Source: Vanilla planifolia (lineage: Eukaryota > Streptophyta > Magnoliopsida > Asparagales > Orchidaceae). Taken from it: 64,000 bases of DNA. The stretch's first letter is position 1. Each line of letters begins with the position of its first letter. The translations under genes and the position numbers were made by a program. Below the pieces are notes generated by a model. The model searched no databases. It worked only from the letters and a program-made list of their open reading frames with translations, and was not told the DNA's origin. Shown one piece after another: positions 10,851 through 24,800 of this stretch. The DNA is taken from the NCBI GenBank assembly GCA_023846275.1, contig JAIUJO010000292.1, forward strand, positions 124,001 to 188,000, read 5' to 3'.

Positions 10851-13800
10851 TAATTATTATATCAATTAAGTATTCAAGATTTTATTTAATATGTTAACAT
10901 ACTCAAGAAATAACATAGTGATATATTAAATATCATAAACAAAGAAAAAATACAAAAAATATGCAAATATAAAAGTAAAAATATACAATGATAATAAATA
11001 AAAAAAAATTTAATTTTTTGTATAATACTAAATACTAAAAACATTAAAATAGAAGCTTAACAGAAATAATACTTAATAAAAAATAGTAATGTATAAAATG
11101 CCAATTAATCATAGTATAGATTGTATGCACAATAAAACCATAAAATCTAACATCTATAATGCAATTTTGATAACACTCCAATGCATTATCCAACTGTAAG
11201 AAAAAGGATTTAAGAATCAGAATTTAATGTTGAAAACTTAAAATACTTTTATACTATTTCTATTTGGAAATTTTTTTATTTAAATAACAATGGTTGATGT
11301 ACAAATCTAAACAAAAAAGAACCAACTTTTATGAATAATTTTAAAATAGGTGAAATATTTAAAATTTGAAAACTGTTGCCAAAAAAATTTGAAAAAAGAA
11401 AAAAAACAAAAACTTAATATTATACAAAAAAATAAAATTAATCAAAATAATACCCATATAACCTAAGATGGAATGATCATGATATTTTAAATTTGATTGA
11501 ACATTATGTAAATAAAATTTAATATTTACATTAAAATTTTTGTTGTCTAATATATAGACGAAAAAGATACCAATAATTTTCTGCATTAATTTAGTGTGAT
11601 TAGAATAGAAATTATCATTTTTAAAAAGCTAAAATAATAATTATAATGATATTTTAAAAAGTAATATATTAAATAAAATAACTTAGCATAAGTAAATTGT
11701 ACATAAAAGGTACAAAATATAAACTATGAATAGAAAATGTTTCAAAAATGAAATTAAGAATTTTAATTGTTAATATATAAAATTCTTTAAAAAATTTTCT
11801 AATGTTTTATGAAAATAATTTTGATGTTATTAATAAAAGCTTTTTATAATTAGAAAGATATTAAAATATTAAGATTGTAGAATATGTGATATGTTATAGA
11901 CTATATGATTTTAAAAAGTATAAAAAAATTATTTTATATGTGAATCAGTAACAAATTTACTAAGAAACAAAATTTTCTTCGTAAAAATCAATAATTAAGA
12001 AAACTTATTAAATAATAGCAAACGAGAAATCTAGACAAATAACAAATTAAAATGATTACCATATTCTTTATTTAATAGACATATATGAGTTTTTACAACT
12101 TGGATAGTAATATATAATTAAAATATAGTTTGTAACTTTAACATTAAAATAAAAAAAAAATTAGTCCTAAAGAATTATGAGAAAAAAGCTGCAAAGTTAA
12201 ATTATCAAAATATTTATATTATCTAAAATTTGTACATTTCCATAATAGTATACTAATGAAAACCTTATTTTTTGATAAAATTGATTTTTTTTAAATTTGA
12301 AATACATTAAGAATCGCAATCATAATAAGATTTTCATATGTTAAAAAGTATTATCTGATTAAAAGTAATTGTCGTAATAAGCACTTTAAAGTTACCCTAA
12401 AATAAACTATATAGCAAATTTATTTTAAAAAAATTCCTAAACTTTTATGACACAACATTTAAATAAGTCGTCTAGGCATCTTACAGCAAGAGGATGCAAA
12501 GTTCATCCTTAATAAAACTTATAATACATTTGAAAAATGATTATGATCATGCCTATTATATTTTTGGGTTTTAGGATAGCTAACATTACAAAATTATCTC
12601 ATATAATTTAGAACTGTAGTACTCAATAATGATTTAGGATAATAAGTTTTATTTTAATGTTTGGTGTGCATGGTTATAGATAATGAGCCACCTTTGCATA
12701 CGATTTACAGTTCCTCTAAGTTCATTTCTTCTTTTATTTGTAATGATATGTATTAATTATAAACTATTCTTAATTAACATAAGAAAAAGCTATTTATAAT
12801 TCTTAAATATTTAATGTAATTTAATTGATTCTTATGACTATAAACTTTTATTTTTCTATAACTTATGCATTTATTTTATTTTGTAATATTTGTTTCAGTC
12901 CCTTTTTATCAAACTTTTTTCTTTGAATTATTTTGTAATAAAACTTCTTACAAAATTTAAATAAGTAATATTTTGCACATTTTTTGAATATTTGAATTTT
13001 TCACATTTGTTTTACTTTTTTAATATATTTTCACATTTTTATATTTCATTAGATTTGATGGTTATGTCAACTTATTTTTGACTTATGATACATATATTGC
13101 TAAAATTTCTAATGTCCAATAATCTCTATTTCTTATTCTTGCATTATGAAGCTATTTTTTTCATAAAGTCCTTTCATAATTTTTTTAATTTAAATGTTAC
13201 TTTTTTACTTCTAATTTTTGCACTTAACATTTTTATACCAACATAATTACAAATCTGACAACACTACGAAAGGTCTTTTTGATAATTATGTAGTTAGTTG
13301 GAAAATTAGAAACATTTTACTTATCTAAATATTTTTGTTAGCTTGTATCTCATATTTAATAAATTTTAATAATAATTTTTTTTTTTCAAATTATAAATTA
13401 AAATTTAAATATTTAAATGTAAAATTTCTTTTATATAAACAAATAATTGAAAAAATTATTGTGACATAAATAAAAAATCTTTAGCATAAATAAAAAAATA
13501 TGAAAGGGGAAGAAAAAAAGAAACATAATTTCTCATTTGAGATATATAGCTTTGATTTCGCTTCCTGAAATTAAAGCTTTCATTCTACAAAATCAACATG
13601 AGAAATGACTAAACATAATCTACAACAAATTTATTTTTCAAAAAAAATTCATGCTACTTGAGAAAATTGATCCTAAAAGCACATCAATGACAACTATATA
13701 TTTTTGAAAAGGAACAACAAAGTGAGCAAAGAATATAAAATCATATTACAATTCTAAATTACTTTTAGATAAAAATATATTTCAAAATGTAACTCAACAT

Positions 13801-16800
13801 AGACTTATTTTTAATTATAAATATTTCAAATATTTAAATCAATGTGCAAAAAAGTTTAATAACACTTTATCTGATATTATAGTCAAAATAACAACTTTAA
13901 TGTAGTAAAAAACTTTATAATTGCAGCAATCACTTAGATAATAAAAACTAAAAAATTTCATAATATTTATGTAATTTTTTTATTGTAGGATCACTTCTAG
14001 AATTCTAATTTAAAAATTATTACAATATGATAAAAATATATGAAAAACTCAAAAGAAATTGAGAAAAAAAATTAAAATCGTATTAACAACACAAATTAAT
14101 TTCGTCAAAGTAACCAAAATAAAATGAGGTTTTCAAATTACGAAAGTAACTAATGTTTATTAAATATTATCAAAATTAAGTACACAACATGCCTTGAAAA
14201 CTTTTCATAAATTTTTCAATGAATGTAAAATAAGAAATATATAAACTTAAAAAGAATCATAAAAAATATCTTTTTAAAGTGTTAATTAATTAATGAAAAA
14301 CAATATTTCGTAACATAAGTAAAAAATATAAAGAGTTAAAATGTTATAATTAAAATTAATCATTTTTTATTTACATTATATTAGAGAAATAATCTTAACA
14401 ATTGCCCAAAAGTATGCTACGTAATGCAAATAAAAAATATTAAATTGTTAAAAAAATTATAATAATAAAAATTTGAAAACAACATTACTAAGTGAAATCA
14501 TTTGAAAAAAAAATTAAAGTAGAACAAAATAAAAATACTATTTAAGGTTAACATGTTAGAAAAAAATGCACAACATTTAGAACTATTTACAAATTTTAAA
14601 ATAGTAATTTGTTTATATAGATTAATAAAAATGAAACAAACATATACAATGAAAGAATTTTTAAGTTAATGATAGTGTTATCAATTCTCTATAAAACTAT
14701 ACAAAGATTTATTTTTGAAAAATTAATTTTATTAAATAATTAACTCAAAAAAAAGTGTAGTTTTAGAAATAATTGAAATTATAGAATAAAAATTAAATTA
14801 AAAAAAATAGCTATTAATAGATGGAAAAACTACAAGACATTAACCATGTACAAAAATGTGAAGTAAGAATTTTATCATTTAACAAAGCCAAATATTAAAT
14901 ACTATGTATAGCGGAAGTGCTAATCTTTTAATGATAACATCTCAAATTAGTTACTTGAAAATTAAAAATAAATAATTAACTCAATAAGACAATATTTACT
15001 TACATAAAAATGTAAATATATGAAAATAGATAGTTATTATATTGAAATAAATGAATTATTGACATAGCATAAAATAAAAAATCTTTTCATGATATTACAA
15101 GTTAAACATACTTAATGGTGCAAATAAAAGATGTTCAAAATTACAAATATAAATAAATCAATCATGATAATGGAGTACTTAAAACATTAAAAGTGTACAT
15201 AACTTATTTACAAAACAATTTTCACCATGTAAAGGAAAACAAAATTGAAAGAAAGAGATGCAGATTATTAATTTATTTAAAATAATAAAATTTTGTAATC
15301 TAATTGTTCAAAGTTTTAGACAAATAATATAAGCATGACACAAAGGATGACAATTACTTCCCCTATAAAATTGATTTGGATGGATGTAGATAATACGCAT
15401 TAGTCTTGTCGAGACTAATTTGTCACAAAGAGATGCATGACAACTACTACTACTTGATTCACAAGAGTGAAAAATAAGTTTAGATACGTAGATTTAGCTG
15501 GAGGATGATTTAGATAGTGTGAATAAATATTAGGTAATAACTAAGCATACAATAATCTATCATAATAGGTGATAAACAAAGCAAGAGGAGAGATAAAATG
15601 ACATTTTATGGATAAACTTTTATTATTTAAAACTTTTATTACTTCTTATATTAGTTATGTTGAATACTTGGTTCCTACATAATATTTTGATGATAAAAAA
15701 TAATTGTGTTGTTAGTTAATCTTTTTTACTAAGCTTTTCAAAATATGCATCTCATGATCTAGTAAATCAATCTATTATAGAACTTAATTAATTGATTCTT
15801 GTGTTAATAAAAAATTGAAGGCAAGAAAATGAGTGCTGGAGACATTGCTTAGGAATTGTAGAACTTTCTTATGTTGGAGCTAATGGATAGAGCTCTTAGC
15901 ATAGTAATTTCTCATCTAAAGCATATCTTCAATGTAGTACTTTTGGTTAGAATTAGGTTACCAACCACATGATACTCATATGACACATAAGTTTACTTTC
16001 ATCATATTCATGTTGAAGACCATCACTTTTGATAATCTTTTATGTAAGATGAAATGTTAATCTCTATTCACCAGAGTAGATAGTTAAACATATAAATAAA
16101 TATTAATGAATTGTTAAAATAAAAATAATTTAATTAAACATACGTTTAATGTTAAGGTAATGAGAATTGAAATCATGTTCACACAAAGTATTTACTTAAA
16201 TATGCCTATAAATAAAATAAATGCATGCCCTTTCACATAGTAGTTGTGGAGTTGAATACTAGTCATTGTACTCTATTTATTGATAACACTTAAGTGTTTA
16301 TAATAAATTTTATTAAGTGAATTCTAAAATTTTGTATAGCTAATGTTTATGTTAATTGAAGAACCTACATATGAGAAAATGTTACATCCTATGAGGATTC
16401 TCTTCATTAAAGTTAAATATTACTAAAAATTTATTTTGAATTTATTTAAAAATTTTCACTTTTATTTGTATTAAAATATTAAGAATAATTAAAATGTTTT
16501 ACAAGGTATAAAAATTAAACTTCATCTTCAATTTAATTTTTATTTAAATTAATTATCTTAAGAAACAGATGACTCAAAACTTTGATTTTTTTTACAAATC
16601 CCTTTATCTTGATCACATCTTATTTATAAATTTTCTTATTTCAATTTTTCTTTTAAGATTAAATAAAATTATTTTATTATAAAACAATTAAAATTTGGAA
16701 TAAATTATTTAGAAAGATTTGTTGGAGCTTAATAGGAAACCTAAAATAGTTACTTTGACATATATTATTTAAAAACTTTTTAAAAAGTCTATGTTTATAT

Positions 16801-16860
16801 TCTTAATCATTTATCTCTTTTACTAAAGCACATTTCAACTAGTATAAAAATAAGCAACTT
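10850..16860. other. AT desert with no recognised feature
   Basis: Six kb of very AT-rich sequence. A-rich and T-rich blocks alternate on this strand (T-rich near 12,700-13,400, A-rich near 13,400-15,300). I saw no protein motif on either strand. The 75-codon minus frame at 11,359-11,586 is low-complexity and unconvincing. Around 15,340-15,580 the composition is more mixed, but nothing could be named there. Confidence 0.45.
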
Positions 16861-16953
16861 TACAGTGAGAAGAATTTCTTTAAGCAGAACAATGACTCAA
16901 AATAGTATTTCAATAAATTTTATTCAAAGTACATCTTCCAATAAGTCATCGAT

Positions 16954-17032
16954 TTTTTTGGTCAATATAATCTCACTCTTTTTTTGTCTATGTAATCTAT
17001 CTTTTTTAGTCAACATAATCTCTATTGGAAGA
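16954..17032. repeat. Short degenerate minisatellite, about 3 units of 25 bp
   Basis: Three adjacent units share a run of T, then GTC, then a TAATCT core: TTTTTTGGTCAATATAATCT, then TTTTTGTCTATGTAATCT, then TTTTAGTCAACATAATCT. Two overlapping small frames on opposite strands (16,865-17,053 and 16,924-17,148) are open here partly because of this repeat, and I do not regard them as genes. Confidence 0.5.
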
Positions 17033-17149
17033 TTAAGATTGCCACACACTTGATGGCAGTATGTAATTGTGGCAGCTACTACAAATTTCATACAAATATA
17101 CTTTTTAAAAAGTTCAAAAGGTGTACGAAAACACCTATAACAGTTCAAG

Positions 17150-19790
17150 ACTTGATAAGGTTGAATGAAGAGTGTTAGTGGAAGGTGTCGAATATGCTTT
17201 GGCTAATGAAACAGTTCTCTTTCTTCTTGTCAAGTTGGGGTTTAAGAATATAAATGAGATTCTAGAGCACTTTCATTATTTTAAAAAAAATTATCAAAAT
17301 TCAAAGCTATTATAAATAATATGAAAACAAATATCAATAATTTGCAATTCAAAAAATATATTCAATGAAAATATTCATGTTAAACAAAAGTTTTATAACA
17401 ATAACAAAAGCACATAAATAATAAAAAAATAATAATGCATAAATTATGTGAATTCATTTATAAAAGTTGCATTTAAAAAAATTACATTTCTTTATTTCAC
17501 AAAAATATTATAATAAAAGTATTAAAAAATAATTTTTTATTTCAACATAATTTAAAAGAATTATGCCATTATAAAATACATATAACATTAAAAAGAAATA
17601 TTTTCTATATGAAAAAAAGTAAAACATTTAAAATGAGTTACATAATATATTTATATGATGCTTCATTAAATACTCTTAAAAATGTATGATATATCAAAAA
17701 AAAATTTAGTAATAGAAAAAAATGACATTATGTCATGCAAATGAGGTAGCAAAAATACTTAAATGTTTAAGGCACACATAATTTACAATTTTGATGCTCT
17801 TCCAAAATGTTCATAGTTACGTGAAAGCAATTCATTAAAAACTACAGCATCATAAAACATAAAAAGTATAAAATGATTAAGGAAGGGAATCACAAATATT
17901 TAAAACAATTTTGGTAACATATAAATTTTTTTATCCAAAAGATGAAAGGCACAAAAAACTTATTATAATTGATGACGTTTTATTAATACAAAGATGACCA
18001 ATGAGTAATGCTGATAGAAGAAACTACAATATATAAAATAGTCTTGTTTGTCTAACAAAATTTTATAAATTCAAAATATGCACAAAAAATAAAAAAGGTG
18101 AGAATATATATATAATTATACAATACATTAATTGCATTCTTACATAATGAAAGGCAAATGGAATCTTATTGATTTCATAAACTTTTAAATAATTAAAAAA
18201 CATTTTAAAAATTATGATACAAGAATAATTAAAACTTCAAAAATAATGTGCATAACTCACGTACAAATATGCATAGAAAACAACTTAAAAATAAATCTAA
18301 TAGAAACTCTAAAACATTACCCAAAAATGTACATAACAAGTAGTTTTGTGGAATAAAAATTTATAAGATTGATATGTTCACCAAGATATGGACAAGTGAG
18401 ATGGCTTTCATCATATCATATTACCTAAATGTAGGTTTGACTACAAACAATACAATCGAAGTTTTCATTTTTATTATCTTATTTTTTTATTGTGTAAATA
18501 TTTATATTTTAATTCAATTGAAGAATACATTTCATTATTACTATTCACCCACAGAATTATAATTCCAAGGCATTCTTACAATTTTTTAAATGGTAAGACA
18601 GTTCACAATTTATATAATTTATCTCTAAAAATTTTAATATTCAATAGTCATTGCAATTTCTTAATTTTGAAAAATTTGTTTATCTTAATTACATTTTCAT
18701 GTCTCTTTGTTTGAAAGTAAATTATTTTTTAATTTCATAATTCATTAATAATTCTAATTAATTTAAAATTTTATTTATAAGATTCATTTTTATTTATTTC
18801 TTAATGCATTATTCTTCTATAATAACAAGTTATAGCAATACATAGGAAGTAATTTTTTACAATTTTTTTAATAGATTAAATATTTAATACTTTTAATTAC
18901 TCAAAGTATTTCTTATATTTATTCATATACAAAACTTTAATAATTTTTTTTTTACTAACTAAAATAATTTTTTGGACAATTATAAATAAATCTTTAGTGG
19001 TCTAAAATATTTCATTTTTATTTTATGATAAAATTTGAAAAATAATTTAAATTAAATGATTGTGAAATGAAATGATAAATAAATTAAATTAAAAAATAAT
19101 TAAAATATGACACTTACTTTTTTGTGCTATATAAAAAGTGTTTTATAGTATTGGAATAAATTTAAAGAAGGTAGTATAAGTTATTAGGCAAAAAATTTTA
19201 AAAATTGAATTGTAATTATTTATCTTATTTATAATTTTAAATTATTTGTGAAAACATTAACTAAAAAAAAATTTTGGCAATACAAAATCTTTATAAAATT
19301 TACTGTAGATGAGTAATCAATAAAAAGTAGTATAAAATGAAGAACAAATTAAAAACTTTAAATTAAATATCAAATATGTAAAAATCCATGTTTTTTAGAC
19401 CTTAATAATAACATGCAAAATATAAGTGATAAAATCATAAGTAATACAAAATTATTGATGCAAGTAGAACTAGCTAAACGAATGATAATTAATAAATTCA
19501 ATAAATAGTTTAACACTTAAATATCAACAATTTTTATTTCTTAAAGTACAAGAATAGAAATTATGCTTTTTGAAATAAAATGTGCAAAATAATTACCAAT
19601 ATAAAGATAATAAAATTGCAATGCGTTGATGAAAACCTTTGTAATGCTAATTTGACCAACACTTTAAAAAATGAAATGAATTAATCCTGTATAGAATTTG
19701 GTAACCTTTGAAGAAATTTAAAATCTTTTAAAGAATTTGAAATACCAAAAAAGGAAAATTTTAATACTAGTGTTTTTAAAATGGCAAATA
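17150..19790. other. AT-rich sequence with no recognised feature
   Basis: No transposon domain or RNA gene was seen. Two overlapping plus frames at 18,374-18,562 and 18,490-18,714 encode hydrophobic low-complexity peptides, as expected from AT-rich sequence by chance. Confidence 0.45.
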
Positions 19791-19859
19791 TTTTTTTTTA
19801 AAAAAAAATTCAATTTTCAAAAACTTATTGTATTAGATAAAATATTTAAATATATTAAT

Positions 19860-21150
19860 AATAATGATGATATAGACAATTTAGGGCATAAAAATTGTAT
19901 GATTCAAATTTGAAACATAAATCACTAAAATAAGAAAAATTAAAATATTGATTACTAAATTATAACATGTTAGCATAAATAAAAGTTGTATGAATAGAAA
20001 AAATATATAATGTTGTTAAAAAAAAATTGGAAGTTTAAATACAATATTAAAATTATTTAAATACTAATTTGGTGCATAATGTCTTAAATATTCTTGATTA
20101 AGTAACTTAAATATGTTTTTTTTGTTATTATCACTATCCCATATGTATTGACTTGTAAGAAAAAAAGTTTTTATAATGCATGATCTTTCCTTAGCTGATA
20201 AACAAGGTTGAATATATGTTTGAAGGAAAAACAGTACAAGAATGATCATTGAAATTATTTTGTAAAATTTGTTGAAGTTGAAAATAAGCAATATTAGAAG
20301 TGGTAGCAAAATTTAGAGGGTACATTGTTTTAGATTTACCTAATGATTTGGTTTTAATTTGTGTGATGTCTTCAATGCACTACGATAAAGGGGCTTATAG
20401 GAAAACTCTACACCACTTGTTGCACTATCATCATGGCATATAATATCCATAAATAAGGATATTGAGTTCCATCAAGTTTGGCGAGTGCTTTGTAGAGTTT
20501 TGGGATTTGTTACAAACGAAAAGTATTGTATTAAAAACTAGTGCTAAGAAATTACATCAAATGACTTTTCACTTAATTGATTTCGTTGTATCTGTGCTAA
20601 ATTTAATATTTTCAAGTTTAGCTATAGTACAAGAAAACCTATTGAGATTGTATTATATAATATATTGTAGTTGAAAACAAGCAATGTTAGAAGTGTTTGT
20701 AAAAACTTAGAGGCTAAATGTCTTCAGATTTATGTATAAATTTCATTTGAATTTGTAAGATTTCTTCAATACATTGGGATATATGGGCATCTATGAAAGA
20801 TCTGTGCCTTTAGTTTTTCTTTTGGTATCGTGGCATATACAGATGCAAGGCAAGGACGTTATAGAGTTTTGGGATTTAAGAAAATTTAAAGTCTTTATGA
20901 CTGCATGCAACTTTCAAATTTTTCATGCTAAAAAGTAGTAGTAAATATCTGAACAAAAAAATAGTTAAAATTTAATACATGTTTTATTACAAAATGTATT
21001 GATAATAATAGTATTGACATTTTAGAGCGTAGAAATTATATGATTCAAATGTAATCCATAAAAATGATAAAAATTAAAATATTGATAGCTAAATTATAAC
21101 ATTTTAATGTAAATAAAAAATTTAAATTTTAAATACATTATGAAAGCATA
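19860..21150. repeat. Nested duplication in X-Y-Y-X order
   Basis: Block X (19,860-20,040) recurs at about 20,990-21,150. Both contain TATGATTCAAAT, then AAAATTAAAATATTGAT and CTAAATTATAACAT. Block Y (about 20,270-20,515) recurs at about 20,660-20,885. Both contain AAGCAAT-TTAGAAGTG, a segment ending in TCATGGCATATA or TCGTGGCATATA, and then TAGAGTTTTGGGATTT. All copies are direct repeats. The Y period is about 390 bases and the X period about 1,120. It may be a local tandem duplication within an older repeat. No coding function was recognised. Confidence 0.5.
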
Positions 21151-21699
21151 TAAAATCTAATTTTGCACTTAAAAATGCTTATTATTCAAGATTAAATTTA
21201 TGAAAAATATTTTATTATTTATACAGCTATTCTATAAGAATTTTAAAAAGATAGTTTTGGTTTCAAAATATTGTTTATCATTTTAGTAAGAATTAACAAA
21301 GAAGAAGTTAGGTGATAAGATTAAAAAATGTAAAAGTAGAAGAAGTATGTTGTAAGTGTAGTACAATAATTAAAATGTCAAAAATTTTTACATAATATAC
21401 TAAAAAATTTTTTATGAAGCATTGTAAAGAAAACTTCATAGTTTAAGTAAAAATATTGGAGAACATTGAAATATAAAATTTCATCAATGGAATAGAAAAT
21501 TTACCAAGGTAAAAACTTTTTGCATGACTAATTTACAAAAAATATTCTTACAATAAAAAGGTTCAAGTGCCTAGAGATATGAAATATAATATAATAAATT
21601 ACTTCAACATCTAAATGATAATATTAAGTACATAAAAAGTATATAAATCATCTTGCAATGAAAATAAAATGTTTTAAAAGCAAGGAATCTTAAGGCAAA

Positions 21700-22230
21700 T
21701 ATGGATACTAGTTAGCTAAACGTAAGCTCCATGAAAAACATGATCAATAGTTCCGATAACATATTCAAATATTTCTTCTTAAGAAAACTATTTAAGAGGA
21801 CATGACATTGGTGCAATTGTGACTAGTTCACCCATTATGTTAAATGTGATTTAAAACATACATGTTAGTCAACGACATCATGCCACCTATTAGAAAAGTG
21901 AAACTCAATGTGCACAAAAGTTTTATGTAGGAGTCGTCTACAGTTGTACGAATCATTTAGGATTAGAAAAAAAATATTAAATTTTCTTTCCTAATTAGAT
22001 GTCCATTTCTCTACCATAGAAGCGAGTGTCTTTTCAACTGCCAAGTGTTTAGAGGTGTGAATGGAAATAAGCTTACTATGGTAATGGTTGAACAAGTTTA
22101 CATCACATATCTTAGAATGATCCTGAATCCAAAAACGTCCTTTAAAGAAAAAAAGAACATATAGCAAATTAAGCAAGTGTTTGAAGCAATTAAGGTGGAT
22201 TGGTACTTTATTTATAATGAGGGTAACCAA
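21700..22230 (-). pseudogene. Isolated Ty3/gypsy integrase fragment (H2C2 zinc-binding region)
   Basis: The 79-codon minus frame at 21,991-22,230 contains KGRFWIQDHS, then a histidine-rich segment (FNHYHSKLISIHTS), then EKTLASMVEKW. This order resembles the N-terminal zinc-binding domain of gypsy integrases: K-G-R-x-x-I-P, then L-H-x-x-H, then G-G-H-x-G, then K-T-L, then an aromatic W-P-G-M end. Further along the minus strand (about 21,930-21,900) NCRRLLHKT could be the remnant of the C-x-x-C pair, after a frame change. No RT or LTR could be tied to it, so it is an orphan fragment. It is the best-kept coding segment in this part of the window but has no start or stop context of its own. Confidence 0.55.
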
Positions 22231-22239
22231 AGAACCAAC

Positions 22240-24150
22240 AAAGATGGTTGGTCAATTAGATAACAAATAGACTTGATATTGTTATAAAATTCCATTATAA
22301 AGTTGTAACATATTCAACATGGGTAAAACTCAAGTACCTTACATTAAAAAATTGTAGAAGGCATAAAGTTAGATTTTTTTTATGTAAAAAATAATAAGAT
22401 GCAAAATTTCAAACGTTGTGCTACTGTAAACATACCATAGAAATCTTAGAAAATTTTTCAATTGCTCTTTTCCCATTGAAAAGTAATTGAAATATTAACT
22501 AAATTGTCCGAATATTGTATATTATCATTTCTAGACAACTGAGCATAGCCAAATACCATTCACAATGTTCATCAACGAACCTGAATGATTATTGCTTCAT
22601 TCTTTTACTAGGTAGAGAGAGTACTGTTTATAATAGGTTCACATATAATAGCATTGGTGCAATCTATTTGAAATTTTGCCATTAACAAATTTAGTAGACT
22701 ATTAGGTTTACAAAACTAGGAGAATCACTTCATACCATCTTAAGCATTTTGCTTAAAGATTATAACAAAATTTTCATAGGCACATCATGCGCTATGTTTC
22801 ATAAACCTTATGTATGTTGAAGGAACCTCAAGTGTGGAACATTGTATGAGCCCATTTTGTTTTTTGTACTTTTGTATTTTATAATATATAGAAACTCTTT
22901 TTTTGAAAAAAAATTTTATCACCTTCTTTTTAAAAATACATGTGATTGATAAGAGCGTGGCTTACCTAATTAGTACTTGGTCGTTACTCGCATCCATTTT
23001 ATGCTTTAATTTGATATTATCATAGGTGTCAAGTCTTGATTAGTAATTGTGTTTACCATCATTCATTCAAGATTACTTGTAGAAGATATAATTTTATAAT
23101 AAGTATAAGTGGTTATTTTAGTGGTGTATATTTTTTTTATGTCACTTTAAGAATTTCTTTCCATTTATTTTTTTTTGCAATTTCATATTTGTCACTTTCT
23201 TTAACAAAAAAATTATTTTTGTTAGTAAAAACTTTCTTTTGACAAGTTATGTTTTATTAAAAAAGTAAATATTTTGAACTATGCCATAGTTCATTTCTTC
23301 TTACTTTTTATTAATATTTTATTTTTATACTGTAATTATTATTTTTAATGATTAAGTTAGATTTTTTAATTAATTTAAAGTAAAATCTATCAAGATGTTA
23401 GTTTTCAAAAATTTTACTAATAAAATATCAATTTTCAAGTTACAACTATAAAAAATGGAATAAAATTAACTATGAAAAAAAATCATATTATTCAATTATA
23501 GTCATCATATCAAAATTTTTTTGATAATATCTTAAATAAAAGATTAATCAACAAAATAATATTGAAAAAGTTCTTCAGTTAAAATTAAAATATTTCAAAA
23601 AACTAAAACATAAAAATTTGAAAATATTGTACTTTTTATAAAGCTTTCATATACGTGCAACTATGTCATGAGAAAAAATATTACATCGACAAAATTAAAA
23701 AAAAACTATTTATATATTAAAAATTTGAAATAATAATTTCATAGAAACATAAGTGTTTATTACATTTTTATGAACACATAAAACATATACAAAAATAAAA
23801 AAATAAAAATTTAAAATGTTTTCAATATTAAAATTTTTGCTTAAGAATTGTTACAAACTAAATACTAAATATGCGTAATTCTAATAAATCATATGGATAA
23901 AAAATTATTTCTTAGAAAACTTCCAAAACAAGAGAAATGACATATTTGATTCAAATGCTAACAACAAAAAAGTTATTTTTCAAAAAATTGCAATAAAATT
24001 AAGTAAATATCAACAATTTACAAAAAAAAAATTTGTAACTAAAAAAGATAAAATAAAGTGTAAATAGTAAATAAATGCATAATAACTATAACAATAACAT
24101 ATTTGAAATGCCTAAAAATTATGACTATTAAATTTTAATAGGAATGATTT
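22240..24150. other. No clear feature; possibly upstream gypsy pol or outer copia LTR
   Basis: By position, the RT/RNase H of the gypsy element behind 21,700-22,230 should lie at 22,240-23,500 on the minus strand, but no catalytic motif could be found. The right part might be the outer end of the copia 3' LTR; I could not align it to the 5' LTR. Confidence 0.35.
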
Positions 24151-24284
24151 TCAAAATTATAAAAACTGTATAAAGGCTAGTCCCATATTATTGAAAGGAA
24201 TAGCAGTTTGCTTTTTATAATACCCTTAATAGGTGTATGAATAATTTCTTTGCCCAATTTAGTTTAGGATGCATGATAACTAAT

Positions 24285-24777
24285 TTGTTGGCTTATTTTC
24301 AATTGGTTTTCTAACTCGATGCTACCTGGCCAAGTGAACTTAGTTGGCCCAAGTGTTTTATTGAAAGTTTAGTAATTGACATGAAATATGACAAAGATGT
24401 ATTACATACATTTAATCAAAAAAAGGATTGAATGAAAAATGAAGTCCTATAAGTTTCTTAAATCAACAAAAGGATGAACAAATATAATGCATAAAATAGG
24501 ATTGGAATGTGAGATGATTGGAATTGTAACTTATAATCAATGAGTTAACATTCTATTTTATTACAAAAATATAATTCTTTTCAATGTTGATGCGTATATC
24601 GTTAATCCTTGAAGCTTACTAACACTTCAAGGTATTTTTGGTGAACATTAATTCACCATTTTCAAAAGTGTTAGGCTTGATCACTAAAACTTAACCTAAC
24701 ATGCACTAACCCAATCCATTGGAACAAAATGGTAAACATTTATGGATTGACTCATCAAATACAAGAGTAGATTAACA
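24285..24777 (-). repeat. Copia 3' LTR (recognisable part)
   Basis: Collinear with 30,745-31,297. Anchors are GGCTTATTTTC / GGCTTGATTTTC, GATATGAAATTTGACAAAGAT at right versus GACATGAAATATGACAAAGAT at left, TTATAATCAATGAG in both, and the CAAGGATAAC end versus CAAGAGTAGATTAAC. It starts, reading minus, directly after the polypurine tract, with TGTTAATC. The far end left of 24,285 is uncertain. Confidence 0.7.
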
Positions 24778-24800
24778 ATCTCTTCATTTTGATGTCTATA
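24777..24800 (-). other. Copia polypurine tract (degenerate)
   Basis: Reading minus, ACATCAAAATGAAGAGATTG precedes the LTR start TGTTAATC. It resembles the Sirevirus PPT (A-run, G-run, AGATTG) with the G-run reduced to GAAG. Its place between RNase H and LTR is where plus-strand priming would occur. Confidence 0.6.

Noticed and set aside
11359..11586. 75-codon minus frame with a hydrophobic F-rich C-terminus
   Set aside because: Low-complexity translation of A-rich plus-strand sequence.
7560..13150. Possible similarity between 7,560-8,030 and 12,700-13,150
   Set aside because: A few ordered strings agree (such as CTTTTATTTGCAATAA versus CTTTTATTTGTAATGA and CATTAGATTTG in both), but in sequence this AT-rich the match is not beyond chance by eye.
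18374..18714. Two overlapping hydrophobic plus frames that might suggest membrane proteins
   Set aside because: Stretches rich in T give F, L, I and Y codons by chance; no start context, homology or conserved feature.
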